64,000 bases of DNA, from contig NZ_CP010523.2 in the NCBI RefSeq assembly GCF_000828055.2, positions 3,410,001 through 3,474,000 of the forward strand. Direction: 5' to 3'. Both the position numbers and the translations under genes were made by a program. Shown piece by piece: positions 38,802 through 49,304 of this stretch. Positions within the stretch are counted from its first letter, which is position 1. Each line of letters begins with the position of its first letter. This stretch comes from Klebsiella variicola. GTDB taxonomy: Bacteria; Pseudomonadota; Gammaproteobacteria; Enterobacterales; Enterobacteriaceae. Below the pieces are notes generated by a model. It did not search any database and was not told the DNA's origin. It was given only the letters and a program-made list of their open reading frames with translations.

Positions 38802-40520
38802 TTATTGCTGTGCTTCTTGATAAATTCGGTCAACAATGATGCCAATAATATCTTCCGGTCCGGTTAACCCTCCTTTTCCGACACAAATTAAGCCGGCATA
38901 ATCACCACCAATAATCCGCACCATATCGGTTTGCGGGATGACATAGTCAATCATTTCTATTCCGGTCGCGCCCAGCTCTTTTAGGACATTGACCATGGTG
39001 TCACCGCCGGTCATATACAATCCTTTAATTTCACCCGACGCACAGTTAAGCACCTCGCGTACAATACTGCCCAATCCGTGGTTAATATTTTGCGCAGCCT
39101 CACCGTGGGCCAGACCAAATCTCTGCTCCTCTTCCTGAAGGTTTAGCAACCGCCCGGTCAAGGCGGATTCAAAAACAAAGAGCGCGTTGTGCTGCGCCGG
39201 AACGCACTGTCGGGCATGCTGTACCACGCGATTGACTTCAATCTCAGCGGCGTTTTTCCTGTCAACCAACAGCTCGGCATCAACCGGGATATGGCAGACC
39301 CGGTCATCCCTGGCGATCAAATACTGGAGCTGTTTTTTGGTTACTGGCGTTGCGCTGCCGGCAACGATCAAAATCGAGCCGCGCTGGCCGTCCGCTGTCA
39401 GGCTCGCGGGCGCGCTGCTCCGCGCTTCGCGCATCAGGCCGCGACGAACCGCCAGCCGTTCGGTAAAGGGCCCCGGATCGACGGCCAGCACGTTCCAGTT
39501 CAGGGCCACTACCGCCCCGGCGATGGCATCGACATCGTCGACGGTTATCGCATCGACCACTATCACCCGCACGCCGCGTTGCTGTTGCTCCTGCAAATCC
39601 TGCTGGATTTGCCCTTCGCCTTTCATCACCGACGTCAGCGCGATATGCCCGACCTGATGATGGGTCTGCGCCGCCAACAGTCCCGGCACCCACGACTCGG
39701 TGACCGGGGTACGTACATCGCGAGCCACATCGGTCCGCGACAGGGCTACCGAATCAATCACCGAATAACCGCCGACGAGAATACGCCGTGACTGCGGCAT
39801 CGCCGGCACCACAACCGCCACCGTCTCCTGCGGCAGTTGTTCCAGCATGGCATCGATTTCAAATCCGATGCCGCCGCGCAGCGTGGTATCAATCCGCTTG
39901 GTGAAGTAGTGCGCGCCGCGAGCCTGCAGCTGTTTCACCGCAGCGCTCACTTTGTGCTGGGCCTCCGCTTTCGGCAATGGGCGGCTGTCGCTGCTGACGA
40001 CCATCGCCGGATACTCGACCTCATTGCGGGAGAAGGATTCGGTATCGAAAAACGCGGCGGTTTTTAAACCGCTACGTGCCAGCAGCACCCCGACGGTGGT
40101 CGCCCCGGTCAAATCGTCAGCCACGATCCCAAGCTTTCCGCCTTCCCCTTGTGGCCAGACCATCTCAATGCAGGCAGGCGTCACCCCGGAGACGTAGATC
40201 CCTTCGTGTATAAATTCCGCCAGCGGGCCGCTTTTGCCGGTGGGATGCAGGTTAATGGTGGGAATTCCCCGCTTCGGATAGAGTCCGCAGCGCAGCGTGC
40301 CGCCGCAGTCGATGACCATTAAACCAATCTCTTCTGCCGGCGGTTCGCCATTTTTGAATACATCAATGGAGGGCCAGCCGGTCAGTTCGCTCAGGCGGTC
40401 CACGACCGGGGGACGGATCCCCCCGGTAATGTACGCAATCTTTTTTCCCTGACCCAGCGTGATAGTCAGAGGCCCACCCCAGCCCTTACAGCCCTTGCTA
40501 ATCAACAGATGTTTTTCCAT
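38802..40520 (-). CDS. PTS EIIB(glucitol)-DUF1537 sugar-acid kinase fusion
   Basis: 572 residues, about 150 longer than usual DUF1537 kinases. Residues 1-122 form a glucitol-type EIIB domain: [41 protein letters not shown] and ISVSGV-type segments align with the N-terminus of SrlE, and both Cys of the DCGGTLRCG motif (72 and 78) are kept. Residues about 128-565 are a DUF1537 (OtnK/DtnK) kinase: [15 protein letters not shown], the acceptor-side [10 protein letters not shown] region, and the ATP site [12 protein letters not shown] through [12 protein letters not shown]. Such kinases phosphorylate C4 sugar acids such as threonate. One uninterrupted frame with GAGGACAG upstream, so the fusion is real in the sequence given. 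Confidence 0.88.
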   Translation of the reverse strand: MEKHLLISKGCKGWGGPLTITLGQGKKIAYITGGIRPPVVDRLSELTGWPSIDVFKNGEPPAEEIGLMVIDCGGTLRCGLYPKRGIPTINLHPTGKSGPLAEFIHEGIYVSGVTPACIEMVWPQGEGGKLGIVADDLTGATTVGVLLARSGLKTAAFFDTESFSRNEVEYPAMVVSSDSRPLPKAEAQHKVSAAVKQLQARGAHYFTKRIDTTLRGGIGFEIDAMLEQLPQETVAVVVPAMPQSRRILVGGYSVIDSVALSRTDVARDVRTPVTESWVPGLLAAQTHHQVGHIALTSVMKGEGQIQQDLQEQQQRGVRVIVVDAITVDDVDAIAGAVVALNWNVLAVDPGPFTERLAVRRGLMREARSSAPASLTADGQRGSILIVAGSATPVTKKQLQYLIARDDRVCHIPVDAELLVDRKNAAEIEVNRVVQHARQCVPAQHNALFVFESALTGRLLNLQEEEQRFGLAHGEAAQNINHGLGSIVREVLNCASGEIKGLYMTGGDTMVNVLKELGATGIEMIDYVIPQTDMVRIIGGDYAGLICVGKGGLTGPEDIIGIIVDRIYQEAQQ

Positions 40521-40555
40521 TTCTCTGTCCTCGTGATTCGCATGAACCTCAGCGA

Positions 40556-41563
40556 TTATTGATGCTTCATTTTCCAGTAACGGGCCGCCACCAGCGTCGA
40601 CTCCAGCATACTGACAGTACCCGCCTTACCGGTACCGGCGATATCAAACGCCGTCCCATGGTCAACGGAGCTGCGCATAAACGGCAGGCCGAAGGTAATG
40701 GTGATTGAACGTTCAAAGTCGAGGGTTTTACAGGCGATATGCCCCTGATCGTGATACAGCGAGAGAATGGCGTCGTAGCGCCCCTGTTTGCCGAGATGGA
40801 ACACGGAATCGGCCGGTACCGGCCCGATAGCGTTGATCCCCATCTCCTGGGCCGCTTTCACCGCCGGGATCAGATTGTCTGCCTCTTCGTGACCAAAAAG
40901 ACCGTTGTCGGAACCATGCGGGTTCAGGGCGGCCACGGCAATACGCGGATTGTTGATGTTCAGGGCAGTAAATTCATGATGGATCTGCTGAACGCAGGCC
41001 AGCACCCGCGCTTTATTGGCATAGTCACAGGCAGCTTTTAGCGCCATATGGCGGCTCACGAAGAAGACGCGCAGGTTGTGGACGTGGAACATAGTCAAGC
41101 CATAATCAGATTGGGTTTCCACCTGATAGATTTCGGTATGGCCCGGGAGCTTACATCCCGCCAGCTTGATGGCTTCCTTATGAATAGGTGCAGTAGAGAC
41201 CACGTCGATCAGCCCCGCTTTGCCCAGTTCGATCGACTTCATCACATAGTCCAGCGACATTTGCCCCGCCAGCTTCTGCACCTTGCCCCATTCGATGCTG
41301 TCGCAGTCGTAGTCGCCGGTTTCCAGGACATCCAGCGTCCCCCAGCTGAAACGGGCCTCCTGAGGATGAGCAATTTTATGGATAGCAAAATCGCAGCCCA
41401 TGATTTTCATCGCCCGGCTGATAATCGGTACCGAGCCGATCAGGAACGGTTTGCACTCGTCATACACGCTTTTGTCCATCATGGTGGCCACTGTGATCTC
41501 TGGGCCGATCCCTGCCGGATCGCCGATGGTAATCGCCACAACGGGTTTTTTCTCTGCTGACAT
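40556..41563 (-). CDS. PdxA2-type phospho-sugar-acid dehydrogenase
   Basis: 335 residues from ATG 41563; ATG 41566 is adjacent (GAGAGG upstream). PdxA fold: [13 protein letters not shown], the metal-binding His in LPGHTEIY, in [11 protein letters not shown], and in SLYHDQGHI, then [15 protein letters not shown]. Members linked to DUF1537 kinases (PdxA2) oxidise and decarboxylate 4-phospho-threonate or -erythronate to dihydroxyacetone phosphate; pyridoxine PdxA is essentially the same chemistry. First gene of the operon, 35 bases before the kinase, so a catabolic role is much likelier than vitamin B6 synthesis. Confidence 0.88.
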   Translation of the reverse strand: MSAEKKPVVAITIGDPAGIGPEITVATMMDKSVYDECKPFLIGSVPIISRAMKIMGCDFAIHKIAHPQEARFSWGTLDVLETGDYDCDSIEWGKVQKLAGQMSLDYVMKSIELGKAGLIDVVSTAPIHKEAIKLAGCKLPGHTEIYQVETQSDYGLTMFHVHNLRVFFVSRHMALKAACDYANKARVLACVQQIHHEFTALNINNPRIAVAALNPHGSDNGLFGHEEADNLIPAVKAAQEMGINAIGPVPADSVFHLGKQGRYDAILSLYHDQGHIACKTLDFERSITITFGLPFMRSSVDHGTAFDIAGTGKAGTVSMLESTLVAARYWKMKHQ

Positions 41564-41593
41564 CATGCGCCTCTCTTGTCTCAGTTGATTGTT

Positions 41594-41720
41594 CATATGT
41601 TCATAGTCAAATCATATGCTCAAAACATTACCTGATGAATGAGCCGCCATTAGTGATGAGGATCACATAAAAAAATTCATAGATTTTTTTCATCGAAAAA
41701 TGTGATCTAACATATGTTCA
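41594..41720. promoter_or_regulatory. Three copies of CATATG(T/C)TCA, likely SorC-type operator
   Basis: The motif occurs at 41594-41603, 41613-41622 and 41711-41720 in the gap between the divergent operons. The first two are 19 bases apart, on nearly the same helix face; the third is about 98 bases further, which would suit looping by an oligomeric SorC-type regulator. Confidence 0.6.
41652..41667. promoter_or_regulatory. CRP site in the divergent promoter region
   Basis: AGTGATGAGGATCACA differs from the palindromic CRP core (TGTGAN6TCACA) at one position. A second half-like TGTGAT is at 41701. Catabolite control of both operons is likely. Confidence 0.75.
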
Positions 41721-41805
41721 TGTACTGATAAAAAGTTCAACCTCAATACAGGGTATGACACCCACATTTTGCAAGCGTTTGATTTTATTAACAGGAGAAG
41801 CAAAG

Positions 41806-42600
41806 ATGACCCCGATATGGTTAGGAACCAGCTGGAAAATGAATAAGCCGCTGTCGCAGGCCATGGCCTGGTGCGAAACGCTGGCAGCGCGGATGCCTGA
41901 GGGCTGTCACCCTGCTATTCAGCCCTTCGTCATTCCCCCCTTCACCGCGATCCAACCCGTCAGCCATTTTCTGCAAATGCATCAGTTACCACTTTTGACC
42001 GGCGCGCAGAATATGCATGAAGCGGATCAGGGCGCCTGGACCGGGGAAATCTCGGCGGCCATGTTGGCAGAAACCGGCGCCACGCTTGTTGAGCTGGGAC
42101 ATTCAGAACGACGCGCCGCCTTTAATGAAAGCGATGCCGCGATTAATCGAAAAGTACATAGCGCCTTAGGTCATGGCCTGCGCCCACTGATCTGTATTGG
42201 CGATAGCGCCGAGGAGAAACGCTGGCAGGTGTCGCGTGAAAGCGTGGTGCGGCAGATGAAGATCGCCCTGTATGGCCTGAGCCACCAGCAAGCGCTGCAG
42301 ATCCTGATTGCGTATGAACCGGTGTGGGCCATTGGCGAACATGGTACGCCCGCCTCACCGCAGGAGGCGGGCGTCATTCATCAGGCGTTGCGTGAGGCGC
42401 TTTGCGAGCGGTTTGGTCATGAGACGGGAATCCGTATCCCACTGCTCTATGGCGGCAGCGTTACACTGCAAAACGCGGTGGAACTGCTGCGCCAGCCGGA
42501 GATCAATGGCTTGTTTATCGGCCGCGCGGCCTGGGACGCACAAGGCTATTGCGACATTGTTCAACGCGTTACACAGGAATTTATTTTGCAGGCGCAGTAA
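41806..42600 (+). CDS. TPI-family isomerase, EryH/LerI-like
   Basis: 264 residues from ATG 41806 with AGGAGAAG upstream. All triose-phosphate isomerase catalytic residues are kept: Lys in GTSWKMNK, His in ELGHSERR, Glu in AYEPVWAIG, and the phosphate loop YGGSV. But the sequence (FVIPPFTAI, GAQNMHEADQGAWTGEIS) follows EryH/LerI, the isomerase that shifts the carbonyl of L-erythrulose 1-phosphate to give D-erythrulose 4-phosphate, better than housekeeping TpiA. Divergent from the operon and 35 bases before the regulator. A plain TPI role in handling dihydroxyacetone phosphate is possible. Confidence 0.82.
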   Translation: MTPIWLGTSWKMNKPLSQAMAWCETLAARMPEGCHPAIQPFVIPPFTAIQPVSHFLQMHQLPLLTGAQNMHEADQGAWTGEISAAMLAETGATLVELGHSERRAAFNESDAAINRKVHSALGHGLRPLICIGDSAEEKRWQVSRESVVRQMKIALYGLSHQQALQILIAYEPVWAIGEHGTPASPQEAGVIHQALREALCERFGHETGIRIPLLYGGSVTLQNAVELLRQPEINGLFIGRAAWDAQGYCDIVQRVTQEFILQAQ

Positions 42601-42635
42601 TATAAGAGGGACACCAGAGATGGAAATTCCAGGCC

Positions 42636-43598
42636 ATGATTGAACAAGACTCAGATTACGCCCTGCTCACTGAAATTGCGGTGGCTTATTACGATCAGGA
42701 ACAAACGCAGGAAGAGATCGCCAAACGATTCGGCATTTCGCGTATCAAAGTCGGGCGCCTGCTGAAAAAAGCGCGCCAGGAAGGGATTGTTGAGATCAGC
42801 GTCAAATACCATCCGGTCTTCAGCTCCCAGATTGAGCAGCAGTTTATTTCGCACTTTGGCATTAAGCGCGCGCTGATTGCCCTGGATCACCATGATGAAG
42901 ATGAACAGCGCCAGCAGGTGGCGGCCCTGGTCAGTAACTACCTGGCTGGGGTGTTAAAAAACGATATGACCGTCACCGTTGGTCAGGGGCGCAATGTGGC
43001 CGCGGTGGCGAATCACGTCGGTGTGTTTCCTGAGCGCCACTGCCGCTTTATCTGCGGCATCGGCGGAACCAAGCGCGACAATCAGCTGATCGACGCCGAC
43101 CACATCAGCCGGAATCTGGCGCGCAAATTTAACGGCTTCAGCGAAACGCTTTACGCCCCGGCCTATGTGGAAACCCCGGAGCTGCGCGCCGCCTTTATGC
43201 AAAACCGCCTGATTAAGGCCACGCTCGAACAGGCCAGCAAAGCTGACGTGGCGATCATTGGCCTCGGCGATATGAATGAAAACAGCTTTATGGTCCAGCT
43301 CGGCTGGTTTACGCCGCAGGAAATTGCCACCGCGCGTCAGGAACAGGGGGTGGTGGGCGATCTGGCGGGGTACAGCTTTTTCAATATTCAGGGCAAACCC
43401 GTCGATACGGTGATGAATGACCGGGTCATTGGCTTAAGTCTCGAACAGCTGCGGGCCATTCCCTGCGTCATCGCTATCGCCTCCGAAAGTACGAAAGCGA
43501 CGGCGATCCTGGGGGCATTACGCACCGGGGTTATAGATGTGCTGGCTACCAGCGCCTCGAACGCCCGTTCGGTCATTAATATGCAAAAGGCGCTATAA
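42636..43598 (+). CDS. SorC/DeoR-family transcriptional regulator
   Basis: 320 residues. Residues about 8-55 are a helix-turn-helix (AYYDQEQTQEEIAKRFGISRIKVGRLLKKAR). The rest is a sugar-phosphate-binding domain of the SorC type: TVGQGRNVAAVANHV, GIGGTKRDNQLIDAD and ASESTKATAILGALRTGVIDVLATS. Such proteins bind phosphorylated sugars as inducers. It lies at the end of the divergent transcript and should control both arms. Inducer is probably a pathway phosphate. Confidence 0.88.
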   Translation: MIEQDSDYALLTEIAVAYYDQEQTQEEIAKRFGISRIKVGRLLKKARQEGIVEISVKYHPVFSSQIEQQFISHFGIKRALIALDHHDEDEQRQQVAALVSNYLAGVLKNDMTVTVGQGRNVAAVANHVGVFPERHCRFICGIGGTKRDNQLIDADHISRNLARKFNGFSETLYAPAYVETPELRAAFMQNRLIKATLEQASKADVAIIGLGDMNENSFMVQLGWFTPQEIATARQEQGVVGDLAGYSFFNIQGKPVDTVMNDRVIGLSLEQLRAIPCVIAIASESTKATAILGALRTGVIDVLATSASNARSVINMQKAL

Positions 43599-43622
43599 AT
43601 AAGCCACGGCGCAGGCGGCGGA

Positions 43623-43967
43623 TCAGCGTCGTCCACCGTCGCGCTGGCCTTTGCCCTTCCCTTTTTCGGCTCGCTGTATCAAAAAATCATCAATGATGCC
43701 GACAACCCAGTTGAGAGGTTTCCACAGTACCAGCAGCAGCAGCATGGGGCCGTATATCCGCACACCCCCTGTCGCGATCTGACCGATGCACAGCAGGGCT
43801 AAGATATCCAGCAGCAGGCACAATGCGCTGCCAGTGCCGACGAACAGACACAGCAGGAAGAGGATCGGCCGGCTATCGGCGTGTAGCGGTAAAGCGCGCT
43901 GGCTCCAGACGCCAACGATAATGGCCGCGATCAACATGATCGCTTCGATAACCAGCGGATTATGCAT
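43623..43967 (-). CDS. Small inner-membrane protein, 114 aa
   Basis: From ATG 43967 with an AGGAG site seven bases upstream. Three hydrophobic segments (about residues 5-22, 33-58 and 70-90), then a very basic tail (RAEKGKGKGQRDGGRR). I do not recognise the family. It is convergent with the SorC-type gene and stands between the accessory block and cobB. Confidence 0.6.
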   Translation of the reverse strand: MHNPLVIEAIMLIAAIIVGVWSQRALPLHADSRPILFLLCLFVGTGSALCLLLDILALLCIGQIATGGVRIYGPMLLLLVLWKPLNWVVGIIDDFLIQRAEKGKGKGQRDGGRR

Positions 43968-44057
43968 GGTCTGACTCCTGTCATGACGTTTCATCCTTGT
44001 CAGCAGCGCTGCCGGAAGCAGTGGCCAGGGCCCTGGCTACCGGCAGGCGGCTTCAGC

Positions 44058-44888
44058 TTATAGCGGGTTTTCCTGCAGCAGCTTATCGATAAAGGCAGGC
44101 ACCACTTCGCTTGCCAGCCCGTAGTGCTTCTCGGCAAACTCGCTGCCCACCTGGCTGGGTTCCAGGTTCAGTTCAACGGTATGGGCGCCGTGCAGCCGCG
44201 CCTCGTGCACAAAGCCAGCCGCCGGATAGACATGGCCGGAGGTACCGATGGCGATAAAAATATCCGCGTCGGCCAGCGCGCTGTAGATCTCGTCCATCCC
44301 CAGCGGCATCTCGCCAAACCAGACCACGTGCGGACGCAGCGCCGCCGGAAACTGACAGCAGTGGCATTTGTCCTCGGCGGTGACGTCGCCGGTCCACTCC
44401 AGCACCTGGCCGCTCCACGAACAGCGCACCTTTAGCAGCTCGCCGTGCATATGGATCACCCGGCGGTTGCCGGCGCGCTCGTGCAGATTATCAATATTCT
44501 GGGTGACCAGCAGGAAATGGTCGCCCAGTAGATCTTCCAGACGCGCCAGCGCCAGATGCGCCGCGTTCGGCGCGATCTCCGGGCTCTGCAGCTGGCGACG
44601 ACGGGCGTTGTAGAACGCCTGCACCAGCGCCGGATCGCGGGCGAAGCCTTCCGGCGTCGCCACATCTTCCACCCGATGCTCTTCCCACAGGCCATCCGCC
44701 GCGCGGAAGGTTTTGATCCCCGACTCTGCCGAGATGCCCGCGCCGGTTAACACCACCACTCTCGGTTTTGCCATCGCTTCAGGTTTCATCCTGTCCTCCC
44801 TAAAGAAAATCCGCTGACGCAGACGGTCACGCAACCGACGTTTATTGCGACGAAAACGGCTCAATCGATGTAAACGGCGCGACTGCAT
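44058..44888 (-). CDS. cobB: NAD-dependent protein deacylase (sirtuin)
   Basis: 276 residues. [50 protein letters not shown], the catalytic His in VIHMHGELL and the zinc Cys pairs (VRCSWS.., CHCCQF) mark a class III sirtuin with the Tyr/Arg used for desuccinylation. Removes acetyl and succinyl groups, for example from acetyl-CoA synthetase. This frame includes the basic N-terminal extension of the long form; ATG near 44784 would give the short one. Last gene of lolCDE-nagK-cobB. Confidence 0.96.
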   Translation of the reverse strand: MQSRRLHRLSRFRRNKRRLRDRLRQRIFFREDRMKPEAMAKPRVVVLTGAGISAESGIKTFRAADGLWEEHRVEDVATPEGFARDPALVQAFYNARRRQLQSPEIAPNAAHLALARLEDLLGDHFLLVTQNIDNLHERAGNRRVIHMHGELLKVRCSWSGQVLEWTGDVTAEDKCHCCQFPAALRPHVVWFGEMPLGMDEIYSALADADIFIAIGTSGHVYPAAGFVHEARLHGAHTVELNLEPSQVGSEFAEKHYGLASEVVPAFIDKLLQENPL

Positions 44889-44902
44889 AGCTACCTCTGT
44901 GA

Positions 44903-45814
44903 TTAATGGGTCAGGTGAAGGAAGGCCGCACCGCGCATTCCCCCGGCATCGCCGTGGCGTGCGCGCTCAATGCGCGGAACCCTGGCGACCGGCAGAAGAT
45001 GGCGCGGCAATCGTTGCGCCAGCCCTTCGCTAATGGCCGTAAAGTTAGATAATCCACCGCCGAGCACCAGTAAATCCGGGTCGACAATGGTCAGTATATT
45101 CCCCAGACACACCGCCAGCAGATCGAGATAGCGCTCAACGTGCGCCTGGGCGCGCGGATCGTGCTGCTGCCACTGCGCCACTATCTCCGGCGAGGAGAGC
45201 GGTTGCTGGTAAAAATGTTCGTACAGCCAGGCGAAACCACGGCCGGAGAGATAATTTTCAATGCAGCCCAGCTGGCCGCAGCCGCAGCGCAGCAGCGGAA
45301 AATCGCGCCCGACCACCTCCAGGGCATCCACCGGCAGGCGAATATGGCCGAACTCGCCGGTGATATAGCTATGTCCGGTAATCGATTTACCGTTCAACAC
45401 CAGGCCGCCGCCCACGCCGGTGCCGAGGATCAGCCCCATCACCAGCGGGTATTGCGTAAACTCATCGTCCCACGCTTCAGACAGCGCGAAACAGTTGGCG
45501 TCATTATCGAGGCGCACATCGCGCCCCAGCCGCGCGCTGAGGTCGGTGCGCAGCGGCCGGCCGCTGGCGGCTGGCACGTTAGCGGCATACAGCGTGCCGT
45601 CTGCCGTTTCCGGCATCCCCGGAATACCGATCCCGACCGACCCCTGCTGGTCGAAGCGCTCATCGGCCTCGCGGACCAGCGCCTCCACCGCCTGGAGAAA
45701 ATCCTCATAACTGCTTTTCGGCGTGGCGACGCGTTTTTCCCACTGCAGTCGCCGCTCCTGATTAAATACGCCCAGCGCTATCTTGCTGCCGCCAATGTCA
45801 AATCCATAATACAT
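44903..45814 (-). CDS. nagK: N-acetylglucosamine kinase
   Basis: 303 residues, the E. coli length. ROK family: [35 protein letters not shown], and the zinc-binding [17 protein letters not shown]. Phosphorylates GlcNAc recovered from cell-wall turnover, in line with NagZ elsewhere in the window. Follows lolE by 48 bases. Confidence 0.96.
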   Translation of the reverse strand: MYYGFDIGGSKIALGVFNQERRLQWEKRVATPKSSYEDFLQAVEALVREADERFDQQGSVGIGIPGMPETADGTLYAANVPAASGRPLRTDLSARLGRDVRLDNDANCFALSEAWDDEFTQYPLVMGLILGTGVGGGLVLNGKSITGHSYITGEFGHIRLPVDALEVVGRDFPLLRCGCGQLGCIENYLSGRGFAWLYEHFYQQPLSSPEIVAQWQQHDPRAQAHVERYLDLLAVCLGNILTIVDPDLLVLGGGLSNFTAISEGLAQRLPRHLLPVARVPRIERARHGDAGGMRGAAFLHLTH

Positions 45815-45862
45815 TTCAGCAATTCCTCTTGTGTCGTCAGCAAAGCCGACGATGACGATAAA

Positions 45863-47106
45863 TTACTGGCCACTCAGCACCCTCGCCGGGTCGATGCGGC
45901 TGGCGCGGCGGGCGGGATACCAGCTGGCCAGCAAACTCAGCAACAGTGCTGTCACCAGCACATAAAAGACGTCCAGCCAGTGCAGTTCTGACGGCAGGAA
46001 GTCAATAAAATAGATGTCGCCGGAGAGGAATTTATGCCCGATCAGGTATTCGATGCCGTTGATGATTGACGTCAGGTTCAACGCGCAGATCACGCCGATC
46101 ACTACCCCGAACAGGCTGCCTACCGATCCGGCTAATAAACCATACCACACGAAAATCGCGCGAATTAAGCCGTCTTTTGCGCCAAGCGTGCGCAGCACCG
46201 CAATATCGCCGCTTTTGTCTTTGACCGCCATCACCAGCGTCGAGACGATGTTAAAGCAGGCCACGCCGATCACCAGCACCATCGCCAGATACATAATGGC
46301 GCGGATCATCTGGATATCGCGATACATATAGCCATAGGTGCCGATCCAGCTCTTGATGTAGACGTAGCTGTTGGTCACCTCGCCGGCGTCGCGCACCAGT
46401 TTGTTCGCGTGGAAAACGTCGGTGACCTTGATGGCGATGCCGGTCACGCTGCCGCCCATCTCCAGGTACTGCTGCGCATCCTGCATCGGGATCATGGCAA
46501 AACTATGATCGAGCTGGCCGCTCAGCTGTAAAATTCCGGTCACATGCAGCCTGACGCGTTTTGGCTGCAGCAGTTGATGGTCGGCGTCGGCGTTAGGGAT
46601 CATGATCGACACCCAGTCCCCCTGCTTCACGTGCAGCGCATCGGCGACCCCTTTCCCCAGAATCACCTGCTGTTCGCCGGCCTTGAATCCGGCCCACGCG
46701 TTATTCTGCACAAAGGTGGGCAGCGCGCTGAGCCGGGTTTCCTGCTGCGGGTCGACCCCTTTCACCTGGATGGCGCGCATATTGCTGCCGCTCTCCACCA
46801 GGCCGGTGAAGTTAATATAGGGCGCTGCCGCGACAATCCCCTTCACCTTCTGCACCTTCGCCAGCGCCTCCTGCCAGTTATTCCACGGCTGGTTCACGGG
46901 TTCGATTTCGCCGTGCGGCACCACCGCCAGCACGCGGTTGTTCAGCTCGCGTTCAAAACCGTTCATCGCGCTGAGGCCGACGATCAGCACCGCCACCCCC
47001 AGCGCAATGCCGATGGTGGAGATCACCGAGATCAGCGACACCATGCCGCCGCGCCGCCGTCCACGGCTGAAACGTAATGCAATCAGTAACGATAACGGAG
47101 ACGCCA

Positions 47107-47107
<1 letters not shown>
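45863..47107 (-). CDS. lolE: Lipoprotein-releasing system permease LolE
   Basis: 414 residues. One N-terminal membrane segment, a large periplasmic domain, then three C-terminal segments, the LolC/E layout. Contains [21 protein letters not shown]. With LolC and LolD it releases outer-membrane lipoproteins to LolA. Overlaps lolD by one base. Confidence 0.97.

Positions 47108-49304
<2,197 letters not shown>

Noticed and set aside
38802..40520. Frameshift or assembly error joining separate EIIB and kinase genes
   Set aside because: A single uninterrupted frame with one clear ribosome binding site, a plausible linker and the EIIA partner in the same operon argue for a true fusion, though read-level confirmation was not possible here.
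40556..41563. Vitamin B6 enzyme PdxA
   Set aside because: The fold is the same, but linkage to a DUF1537 kinase and sugar-acid operon makes the catabolic PdxA2 role far likelier.
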